NCBI RefSeq assembly: GCF_001540865.1
Contig: NC_033645.1
Coordinates: forward strand, 1,742,182 to 1,806,181
DNA from: Ananas comosus
Lineage: Eukaryota > Streptophyta > Magnoliopsida > Poales > Bromeliaceae
Length of the DNA: 64,000 bases
Reading direction: 5' to 3'
Both the position numbers and the translations under genes were made by a program. Below the pieces are notes generated by a model. That model made no database searches and was not told where the DNA came from. It was given only the letters and a program-made list of their open reading frames with translations. Each line of letters begins with the position of its first letter. Position 1 is the first letter of the stretch. Positions 55,354 through 64,000 of this stretch are shown here, one piece after another.

Positions 55354-55718
55354 ATGATTTTCATAACAGTACAGAAGATCCCTCCGAACTTCCTCAAACA
55401 TATCTCAACTGAGGCGTCGAGGACAACGAATAATTAGAAAGAAACATCCAAAACAGTCATCCTCAAGGGTCCCAGCGGAAGCAAATGGCACGTCGATCTA
55501 GGAAAGGCCGCAAAGGGCACGTTCCTGACTAACGGATGGCCCAAGTTTGTGAAGGACCATTCGTTGAAGGAGTACGAGTTCTTGGTCTTTCGGTACGACG
55601 GAAGCATGCATTTCACTGTTATAGTATTCGATAAAACCGCTTGCGAGAGAGAAGATCTGTTTAGTATCCGAGCGTCAGAAGCTTTCGTCGGATATTCACT
55701 ACTCCGTCGTCAAGAATG
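55354..55718 (+). pseudogene. Broken B3-domain (REM-like) gene
   Basis: From an ATG at 55354 the frame reads KIPPNFLKHISTEAS, meets a stop (TAG, 55435-55437), then continues in the same frame: KTVILKGPSGSKWHVDL, LTNGWPKFVKDHSLKEYEFL, VFRYDGSMHFTVIVFDK, CEREDLF, ending at TGA 55716-55718. The order (KIP..F, L.GPSG..W.V.L, GW..F..DHSL...DFLVF.YDG, F.V.IFD) is the plant B3 DNA-binding fold of the REM type, which works as a nuclear transcription factor. A full REM protein would have a longer C-terminus or a second B3; here it stops. It may be an exon fragment carried by a transposon. A possible 5' splice site (aaag then gtgagc) lies at about 55820. Confidence 0.75.
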
Positions 55719-57559
55719 AAGCAAGCGAAAGCGAGTTGATAGAGCTTCCTTCTAGCGAAAATCGTACGCTCAATCGGCTACAAGTTGTCCGTTCGGATTC
55801 CATTCAGACTAAAGCTAAAGGTGAGCATTTTAGCTTATTTACACGTATCTTAGCATGTGGAGTGTTTCGATGTGCAAGTTTTTCTTGATTTGTATAGCTT
55901 CAAGGTGCATGCATCGATGCACCCGTGCATTCGTTGATGAATTTCATATTCATGCTTTATCTGCAAATATGTCTCTTTAAACAGCATTATTCTACTAGAG
56001 CTTTCCCAGATTAGAGAGGCCAAGGACCAATGCAGCTTCTATTCAATTAATCTTCGAATAGTCCATTGTTGTTCTATGGATGTCGAGCTTTTCGCATGAT
56101 TAATGATCATTTCAGTTAAGATTTGTAATGACCCTTGATAAAGAGGAGTGTGCGTGCTTGGTATGTCCTATGGAACTTTGCTTTTAAGTGATCAGTTGTA
56201 AATAATAGCATTATTTTGTGCACCCAATGCAAACTAATATGCTATGCGTAAAGATGTGCGACGTTCCGTGCTTTTCTATTCTCTTTGACTCTTCTTACCC
56301 TGTTACCTTTGTCATTATATAGATACAAGTACTGATCTGGAGACATCGAGCTATATAATTTGTTCATCATATTTTGTCAGTTTATTGAAAAGATTAATGC
56401 GAGAAACATAATTTTGCTTTGACAATTACGTGTGGGAGAACGTTTTAGCATGGATCTTTATAGTTCCTTCTTTGGGTATTTTAATTCACCTTACCTGAAC
56501 AAGTAGGAAATAAAGAATGCTGGTACCACTATCAAACAAGAGACTACAAATAGTCACAAGCAGTGTCGAATCAAAATTGAGAGTAAAACTTCAGTGTCAG
56601 ATTTCATCTCTCTCCAAGGGTTGGTTTTGCAATTCTTTTTATCCTTCCATTGAGATTTCTGAAGTAGTATCAACTTTCTCTCCAAAGAAGAGCAATATTG
56701 AACTTTCAATAGCTTCACAGCTTCACAAGGACCTATGCAGACACTAGAGCAAACAAAAGGTGAAAGGAAATAAAGGAAGGAATAAAAAAAATAAGACATG
56801 CTAGGTGACAACTACAAAATCCCAAAATTCTGAGTAGCCAATGAATTTGTACAAAATCCCAAAATTCCGGCAAATTGAATTAAGAAATTGTTAACATTTA
56901 CATATTTGCTGTCTATCTACCAATAATAATAGTTGACAAAATCTGAAGCTATTATCATCATTTGAATAAGTACTCAGAACTGAACAAAATCTCTAATTGG
57001 GATGATAGATCACAGGTTTTGAGAGTCGCAATTAAAATAATAATACTTAAGGGGTCTATTTCAAAATATGTATAATCGAGGGGTACTCAAAAAAAAAAAG
57101 AAAAGAAAAACTACACCTGGTTTCAGTTAGATTATTTTCCAATTAACTTTACCCGCCCATAGTTAAGTGTATTCAAATGTACTTAATCATATGATCAATT
57201 CCAGTGCACATAGGATGCCATTAGATTAGTAAAGCACTACAGGGTCATGGACAATAATCTAAACAATTTAATTCCAGTGTCATAATAATAATGGAATAAT
57301 CTAAACGAATTAATTCCAGTGTTATAATAATAATGAATGCAAGGATTGGAGGATTAGTTGACACCATGTGCCATAGGGGATTAATTAAATGGTAATGTGT
57401 TCCACCTAGCAAGGATTAAATGAAAATGCGCTGTAACGCGTGTCTCGCAGCATGTGGAGGCCAGCTTAAGCCAAAAGCGCTTTCAGGATTGGCATGCTGC
57501 ATGCATCTTTCAACTTCTTACATCTTTTTTGGGCATAGAATATTACCTATTACCTAAAT
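55719..57559 (+). other. Possible introns/3' remains of the B3 gene, otherwise empty
   Basis: 55760-55820 is exon-like with a splice-donor-like end. 56403-56487 repeats 55257-55341 (acataattttgctttgacaa ... tttgggtattttaattcacc) at about 95% identity. A 76-codon plus frame at 56517-56747 and its antisense overlap match nothing I know. Confidence 0.4.
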
Positions 57560-58244
57560 GGTGCGTTTGGTTCGCATTATGAAAGATTACTAGGAATAAA
57601 AGATATCCGAAAATCTTATTCCTATTCATCCTATTACTAAGAATGTGGAATTCCTGTATTTGGTTCGCACGGTACTATTAATTAGCCATGTTATTTAATA
57701 TTACAAAAAATATACAATTTATTTATTTATTTATTTATTTAATTTTAGATAATGTTACCAAAAGTTTCAACATCTTTTTAGAAAAAAGGGAGAGAGAGTA
57801 TAAGTTAGAGAGAGAGAGCATAATTAAAGAAATAGAAAGAAAAATATAGTCGAAATTAGAAGGAGTGAGAAGTTTCAACATCTTTTTAGAAAAAAGGAAG
57901 AGAAAGCTTAGTTTGGAGAGAGAAAAAAAAGTTGAATTTTAGAGAGAAAAATAAGTTTAAAGAGAGATATAAGGTTAAAGTGTAAGGAAAAATAATATCA
58001 ATTAGCCGGCGGGTAGGAAGAAAGAAAGAGATTAGACATATTATGATTACTCCAATCCATTAATATCAGGATACCCACCCTCCCTCAAAAGAATGAGATT
58101 AGTACTTTGAGGTGAATCTTATTCCCAAATGAATCCAATATTACCAACTAGATTACTTAGTGCGTTTAGCCAAACACCGTCATATTTTTTTATTCACATT
58201 GGATTACTAGTAATCTTTAAAAGATAGCGCGAACCAAACGCACC
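57560..58244. mobile_element. 685-bp MITE with ggtgcgtttggttcgc ends
   Basis: Left end ggtgcgtttggttcgc (57560-57575) and right end gcgaaccaaacgcacc are perfect inverted repeats, extended by aaagattacta on both sides. A nested similar pair (tatttggttcgcac near 57658 and tagccaaacaccgt near 58167) suggests a compound element. A purine-rich interior at 57780-57990 repeats gtttcaacatctttttagaa (57761 and 57870). Confidence 0.7.
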
Positions 58245-58997
58245 CAAAATGTAAAAACACAATAACGTTATGGTAAGTTAATATATATTTTCATGTTATT
58301 ACTTCAGTAAGCATATTTAAATTCTGATTAGATACATTATCTGTATTCATCGGACAAATGGATCAGGTCATTAAAGGACCCAATCTATTTAAACTAAAAC
58401 CAAGTAGGTGATTGATTATACAGGAAAAAGCCTGAACTAACATGCAATTGAATTGATTTAGTCTTGATAAATGCAAGAAATTGGCTTCTAATCAGGGGAA
58501 GAGTTAACCCAAATAATTATCACCACACTGACTTCACATGGAGCCTTCATGTTTCCAGTCAAATACCAACTAAAAATAAGTATTGTATTTGGGAAAAAAA
58601 AATTGAAACACTTGCAATAATGTACAATAAGCCTACAATTAATTAATATATGCATGAGGTTAGTTAGCAATATATCTGTCATGACCCCACAATACTTTTT
58701 AAACACACAATTTTGTCTTATCATTCACACACTATAGCTGTTCTTCATCAATAGATTATAAGCAGTTTCAGATTATTTTTTTTTTTTAATGAAAATTGGA
58801 TGTCTTTGGAAACGCAATCCCCAAGTAGGCCATAATTGGATTTCTTGACTGACTCTTCCCTTTGATTTCCTTTAGTTCCAAGAAAGGATTTGATGATGTT
58901 TTCAATTTTTTATTTTACTTTTGTTTTTACTCCGATTTTCCTACTGTATAGTATATTTTAAATTAATGTCGGTAGCTTCTCGCCAATAAAGATGTTA
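58245..58997. other. AT-rich stretch, nothing recognised
   Basis: No gene, repeat end or RNA signal that I can support. Confidence 0.4.
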
Positions 58998-61980
58998 TCT
59001 ATATATATATAGTGTATATTTCTATTAAACCAGTTCCTTTTATCAATCTTGAGGTAGTTCACTTTTTACTTTGTTGTTGCTTTATTATTTTTTACTATTT
59101 GATGATTTCAGATACTTTCTAATAAATTCTACGAACGTAATATTAAGTTTTTTATTTTTTGGCATTGGTGATGATGACAAAATGAATAATCTGATGATTA
59201 ATATGAAAAGAGTATATACATGGTAAGGCAACTTAGATGGCAGCAAGGATTTCGTTTAACAAGTGATGAAGCAACGATTGAGATAGTTTACATTTGTAAT
59301 TACTTATATATTTGGCGATTATGACAAAATGAAATAAAATTACGGTTGAATGTCAATGAAGATTTTACACAGTAAATTAACTTGGATGACAATTACAAAA
59401 TAATTCCAACCAGTTATTTTTGTGTGACCCCTTATGAAAGCTCATTCTCTTTGTCCACGTGGCAACATTAGCTTAATTTAATCTTTCTGTGAGTCCTATC
59501 TGTCATTTTAAGATACTCTATTAATTAATTAGTGCATGAAGCCCACCCAACCAAATTTCTTTTCCTCCCTACTCTGCTTCCCATTTTATTTTCCCTGCTT
59601 CTAATTAACTTCATCTTCCACCTCCGGCTCCCTCGCTCGCCCTCTAGATGCCGCTCTGACTCCTGTTCGCTTTCTAGATGGAATGTTGGGCCGAGTTCAT
59701 GGTCGGGCTTTCTTCCCGGCGCGCCGTTCCCATTAGCGATGCTTTGTTTCGTTCGCCTTCCCTAAATGCCGCTCCGACTCCTGTTCCCTCTCTGGACGGA
59801 ATGTTGGGCCGAATTCATAGTCGGCCCTTCTTCCGGTCGCGCCGTTCCCGTTAGCGACGCTTTGTTTCGGCTTATTCATCCCTCTGGTTACTAAAATGGT
59901 TCGGATTCATTCTGCACGGTCCCTTCTTGCTACCTATATAATATGCCTCTGTAAAAATTTTATTTGCCGCAAAAAAAAATTCTATTTCTCTGCTGGTTGA
60001 GTATCAACTAGGATGGCAGTTACTAAATAAATGCAACCAGTAATTACCCGCAGCAAAAAATATATAAGCTATTGAGAACATATAACTGTACGCGACACAT
60101 TTTCTCAAAGACTTCTGAAATGAGAAAATTACTATTGTTGACTATTGATAATACTCATTACATATCTGAGCCTATAGTAAAAATAGAATTTTACTACCTG
60201 TTGATCTTTTCGATTTACTCAAATTTTTACTATTACTGCTTATACTCCTTATGATGTATATTTTACCATTAGTTTAGGTTTGCATTTTTTTCCCTTTTTT
60301 TTCTATATCGTTTCTTACTACAAGTTCTTGCTGATATTTCTCTAGCTTCTACTTAACCTTAGGTGCTGCTTCTTCATTTTATTTCGCTTTATATCTTTTC
60401 GATTGTTGTGATGATGTTTTTTTAACTTTTATAATCAATTTTCGAAGTTGCTGTTTCACTTGATCTTTTGCTACTATTGTTTCATCTACTGTATATATGG
60501 ATTGGAAAAAGATATTATAGTTTTACTATTAGTTCTAATTCATTCTTTCCTTTTTTTGTATACCGAATATTTTTCATTACCTTTCATTTATTTACATATA
60601 ATTGTTAATTATAGAATAATTTACAATCACTCTTAAAACAATTCCCTCTACTCAGTGACTAGCAGCAGATTCATTTACTATTCAACTTTTTATTGATTTC
60701 ATACTCCTTAGAGGACTTTTCAGTATCTTGCTGTACAAATATATATTTTGAGGTTATGTAGGAGTTTTGTATGACTGTTTATGATGAATCTTTTTTTCTT
60801 AAAAATTAGTTTAATTAACAGATTCTGAAACCAGTTATTGCCTTTTGTTCTTGCAATTCAACAACAATTTTGTTATTTGTGTTTCTTCTTTTTAACTGAG
60901 GATTCTAACAAATATTTGTTTAGTGCATTAAAGAGTTATTTCGCATGAGACAATGATATGATCTTAATTTAGGCAGGTATACTTTTCGATTAAATTCTAT
61001 TTTCTTTTGTCGACATGTCAGTATTTACTTATATTTGAACTTTTGTACAAAATATCTGTCAGTTTAACTATCTTGCTTAATTATGTATTTGTATGAAATT
61101 TGTGTCCACCCTATCTGTCAGCTTAACTCATATTTTACAAAATAAATTAACTAAAATAGAAATTACGAAATAATTGCAACCAGCATTCTGTATATTATTT
61201 TTTTTATTGTTGTGATGGTGTTTTCTTACTATTCCTATTTAAAATTATTTGACTATAAGTTCTGCAACTTATATATTCTAATGAATTTTGTAAGTTGCTG
61301 CTTCACTTCATTTTTGTATTACTACAGTCGCATATTTTTGGGATAGCAGGTTAGTAACATATCTTAACCAACTTTTTCCTATTAGTCATATTTCATTTTT
61401 TCTTTAATTTTTTACTGACTATTGCCTTTTCTTTCAGCTAACTCTTGCACTCTTTACTCGACTTCTACAACTCTTGAATTTATTGTATCTATGGTCACTC
61501 CTGCTGATGTTGAATTAACTGCTTATACTTTTATTTGTTTGTTACTCAAAATTTTTTAATTTTTTTATGTATTTACTATTTTGTCTTTAACTGTATAGTA
61601 TATTCTATACTTAAAATAGTTGCTACTTTTATTATTGTGGTGATAGCTTTTATGTCACGAGGAATGAAAAAAAAATGTTATACTACTATTTCTACTACTT
61701 TTTACTTCCAAATCTTATGTGAGTTTATTATATTTTATATTTTGAAAATTTTCAAGTATGCTAGACTTTTTGTTGTTTAAAGCTGCTGAATTACAACTGT
61801 TTTTGTTTAATTTTAGCTTCAAGTGCTTCTTCCTTCTTTTGCCTATTATATGTAAGCTGATTAAATTACTTTAAGCCCTCTCTATTTAGAAAATTGTGTA
61901 TATGTCTTCAAGTCTAAACGAAAAAAAAATTTTGCTATAAGAATATTTGCCCGCCGTATCGCGCGGGGTCACTACACTAG
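58998..61980 (+). mobile_element. Helitron: clear 3' end, tentative 5' end
   Basis: The 3' end is diagnostic: a short hairpin (cccgc ... gcggg, about 61951-61967), then actacactag, with CTAG at 61977-61980 followed by T. The proposed 5' end, tctatatatatatagtg after an A at 58997, has the TC start but is AT-rich and uncertain; the true start may be further left. The interior has a copy (59430-59800) of the promoter-like segment in front of the B3 relic, and T-rich DNA without a helicase gene, so it is non-autonomous. Confidence 0.55.
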
Positions 61981-62013
61981 TTATAAATTATAAATCAATA
62001 GTTATAATTTCAT

Positions 62014-62143
62014 GACCAACTGTCTCTAGAGCAAGTGGTAAAAGATTTGGTGGTCGGTACCCGTTGTCCCAAATTTCGAATCCTAGTTCATTCACATTTC
62101 CAGCTAAGTTTATTTCTAAATGAAATAAACGAAGCGGGTAGTG
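62014..62143 (+). mobile_element. SINE copy, 3'-truncated
   Basis: gagcaagtggtaaaagattt head, caaatttcgaatcctagtt B-box-like block, agctaagtttatttctaaat tail, breaking off at gcgggtagtg. Confidence 0.7.
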
Positions 62144-62398
62144 TTTGATAAACAGTTGAATTAATAAATAGTAATCAATTAATTAATTAGCTAGCAAGAA
62201 AGAATAAGTGAAAAATAAACATAAGAAAAGGTGCGATGCTTAACCAACACGGACCACCGCACATGCCGTAGAAATTATAGTACTATGCAAAACATTACCA
62301 TTGTACGCAGGGAGACAAGTTGTGAATTAATTATATCAAAATATAACATAGAAGTAAGAAACACCATGCAACACACAGGACTGACAGAGTAGACAAAT
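62144..62398. other. Downstream flank of RLP G
   Basis: Weakly homologous to 46080-46330 (flank of F): both share aagaaacaccatacaac/atgcaac and aggact words. No gene. Confidence 0.45.
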
Positions 62399-62596
62399 AA
62401 CAACTTCAAGAAATACCGACCGTCCCTAAAGCGAGTGGCAAAGGACTTAATGGTTGATATCCGAAGTCCCAAGTTCGAATTCTAGTTGATTCACATTTCT
62501 AGCTAAGTTTATTTCTAAATGAAATAAACGAAACGGATAGCATGCTACCTATCTTTCAAAAAAAAAGAAAAAAAAAGAAAAACAACTTCAAGAAAT
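62399..62596 (+). mobile_element. Complete SINE with perfect 16-bp target duplication
   Basis: The SINE body and A-rich tail span 62415-62580: accgaccgtccctaaagcga head, tggcaaaggacttaatggtt (A-box-like), aagttcgaattctagttg (B-box-like), tagctaagtttatttctaaa tail, agcatgctacctatct. Both sides carry aacaacttcaagaaat (62399-62414 and 62581-62596). The right copy contains the TGA stop of RLP G. This is the best-preserved member of the family in the window. Confidence 0.9.
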
Positions 62597-64000
62597 TGGT
62601 CTTTGTCCGCCAATTTTTCCGTTCAACCTCCTCCAACTTAATACTACCATCACGTATATATCATCGAATAATTTATCAGTCATTCGAAAATAAGCAATCC
62701 TCCACGATCTTTGGAATAATAGCGTAACGTACACAGCCCAGAGTCCGGTGACAAATCCTGATCCCATTCCAAGATATAGCCATATTGTCTCATGAGTTCG
62801 GTTGTTGTCGTCTCTTTTAGTCGAAGGGGCATTTCTTGGGCAAGGAGTGGAGTGAATGCCGCATAGGCTGGGATTTCCTTGAAAGTCTTCTATAGAGAAA
62901 GTTGAGAACTGGCCTCCTGTTGGGATTTCTCCGACTAAATTGTTGTAGGCCACATTGCAGTAAGAAAGAAAATTCAACCTAGTTAAAGAGGGCGGTATGG
63001 TACCGGTGAGATGATTGTGCGATAAACCCAAAAATTCCAAGCTCGACATGCCCGACAAATTGGGAATAGTTCCGGAGATATTGTTCCAACTCAAATCCAG
63101 CACATGGAGCCTCACAAGGTCATTAAACCCAGGCAAGATCACCCCAACAAGCTTATTGTTCTTCAAAATTATTGACGGTGGAAAGCTGCTAACTTGATTG
63201 TATTGTAGACCCTTCCCACTCGAATTTCTCTTGATGAAAAAGGGGAAATCTTGTGACGCTGTCCTCTCTAGCGATGAGTCACCGTACATGAGGCTCTTCA
63301 TGAGTGTTAAACTAGTAGGAATTTCTCCGGTGAGCGAATTATTCGATATGTCCACGTAAAAGAGACTGTCCAGGTTTCCCAACCATAAAGGGATCGTCCC
63401 GGTTAAATGGTTCCAGGAAATGTCCAAGACCTTCAATTTGGTCAAATTCACCAACCACGGTGGGATAGAACCCGAAAGAGCACAATTCGCAATGACAAGG
63501 ACTTCCGTGTTAGCGAATCCTTGAATCCCGTCAGACGGCATTAACTCACCACCGCGAAAGTTCTTAGTGAGCACAAGGCTTGTAAGATTGGGCAAGTTTT
63601 GTAGGATTTGTAGTGCCGAGAATAAGTTGGCGAAGTTGTTTCCGGTGAGTGAGAGATCGCATAGAGAGGTGAAGTTCTTGAAGCTAGAGGGTATTTCACC
63701 GACAAGATTGTTTCTAGCAAGATTTAAGGCGGTCATTTGTGTGCAAATGGGCAGATCGGGAGGGATGGGTCCGGAAAACAAATTCGATCCAAGTACGAGC
63801 GCCTTTAACTTGGGCAAGGCCGTAAAGTTAAGATCGATAGTACCCCTGAGACAGTTATTTCCCAAGCTAATAGTAGTGAGTCTTGAACAATTAGACAAAG
63901 AAGAGGGCAAACCCCCAGTGAGTTCATTGTACGAAGCACTAAAGAACTCTAGCTTATTTAAGCTATCAAATACATCCGGGATCGCCCCGGAGAAGTTATT
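62588..64000 (-). CDS. RLP G: PSKR1-like ectodomain with EIX-type tail, 5' end outside window
   Basis: The frame is open from the stop (62588-62590) through the window edge at 64000; the start codon is not visible. The visible part has LRRs (NNFSGAIPDVFDSLNKL ... DLNFTALPKLKAL), the PSKR signature FRGGELMPSDGIQGFANTE, CALSGSIPPWL, then an island with DFPFFIKRNSSGKGLQYNQ and FPPSIIL that closely follows the phytosulfokine-binding island of PSKR1. Four closing LRRs and a PSKR-like end (TGGQFSTFSIEDFQGNPSLC) follow. Instead of a kinase there is an EIX-type spacer, a membrane helix with GMGSGFVTG, and a tail QRSWRIAYFRM ... RRLNGKIGG. It may bind PSK-like sulfated peptides but cannot phosphorylate. 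Arabidopsis RLP3/RFO2 is a known kinase-less relative of the PSY1R/PSKR group. Confidence 0.88.
   Translation of the reverse strand, partial: NNFSGAIPDVFDSLNKLEFFSASYNELTGGLPSSLSNCSRLTTISLGNNCLRGTIDLNFTALPKLKALVLGSNLFSGPIPPDLPICTQMTALNLARNNLVGEIPSSFKNFTSLCDLSLTGNNFANLFSALQILQNLPNLTSLVLTKNFRGGELMPSDGIQGFANTEVLVIANCALSGSIPPWLVNLTKLKVLDISWNHLTGTIPLWLGNLDSLFYVDISNNSLTGEIPTSLTLMKSLMYGDSSLERTASQDFPFFIKRNSSGKGLQYNQVSSFPPSIILKNNKLVGVILPGFNDLVRLHVLDLSWNNISGTIPNLSGMSSLEFLGLSHNHLTGTIPPSLTRLNFLSYCNVAYNNLVGEIPTGGQFSTFSIEDFQGNPSLCGIHSTPCPRNAPSTKRDDNNRTHETIWLYLGMGSGFVTGLWAVYVTLLFQRSWRIAYFRMTDKLFDDIYVMVVLSWRRLNGKIGGQRPIS

Noticed and set aside
55434..55616. 60-codon minus-strand frame
   Set aside because: It lies antisense to the B3 domain, which reads clearly on plus.
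62415..62500. A tRNA gene
   Set aside because: A- and B-box-like words are present, but no cloverleaf is supported and the sequence continues into the SINE tail with target duplications.

Overview
This is a plant nuclear sequence, most likely from a monocot. The evidence is its AT-rich intergenic DNA, its content of MITEs, SINEs, a Helitron, a Mutator-like element and a solo LTR, and a cluster of leucine-rich-repeat (LRR) receptor-like protein (RLP) genes. Pineapple would fit, but I cannot prove the species from sequence alone. Single 'n' joints (2039, 2387, 6180, 8156, 21462, 28957, 31665, 48443) and two N-runs (26772-26871, 50670-51095) show a draft scaffold with filled gaps.

Layout. 1-946 is the right end of a Pack-MULE-like transposon holding a U-box E3-ligase fragment. 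947-44440 is a tandem array of five related EIX2/Cf-type RLP genes, all on the minus strand: A (start 5716), B (16134), C (24156), D (28828) and E (41978). Each has a homologous flank, and the flanks are marked by shared or private transposons. Only E is intact (978 residues). C and D share a +1 frameshift. B is riddled with small indels. A and C lose their 3' ends to a remarkable artefact: 2388-3569 and 21463-21867 are the gene's 3' sequence written backwards WITHOUT complementing, in place, right after an 'n'.

46347-47924 (F) and 62588-64000 (G, running off the window) are a second RLP class. Their ectodomain is like the phytosulfokine receptor PSKR1, but the kinase is replaced by the transmembrane segment and short tail of the EIX-type RLPs next door. 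G keeps the PSKR island motif; F has lost it along with several LRRs. Between F and G lie a LINE 3' fragment whose tail matches the local SINE family, a complete MULE (50501-53204) with a perfect 9-bp target duplication and a 122-bp perfect palindrome, a broken B3-domain (REM-like) gene, a large MITE and a Helitron 3' end.

How the genes work together. RLPs of this type have no kinase. From family knowledge they act at the plasma membrane with SOBIR1- and BAK1-type co-receptor kinases, so the window looks like a fast-evolving immune or peptide-receptor cluster shaped by tandem duplication, gene conversion and fusion. Transposon insertions give a relative order: the solo LTR and one MITE are shared by units C and E but absent from B, so the C/E duplication (about 17.6 kb apart) is younger than the split from B.
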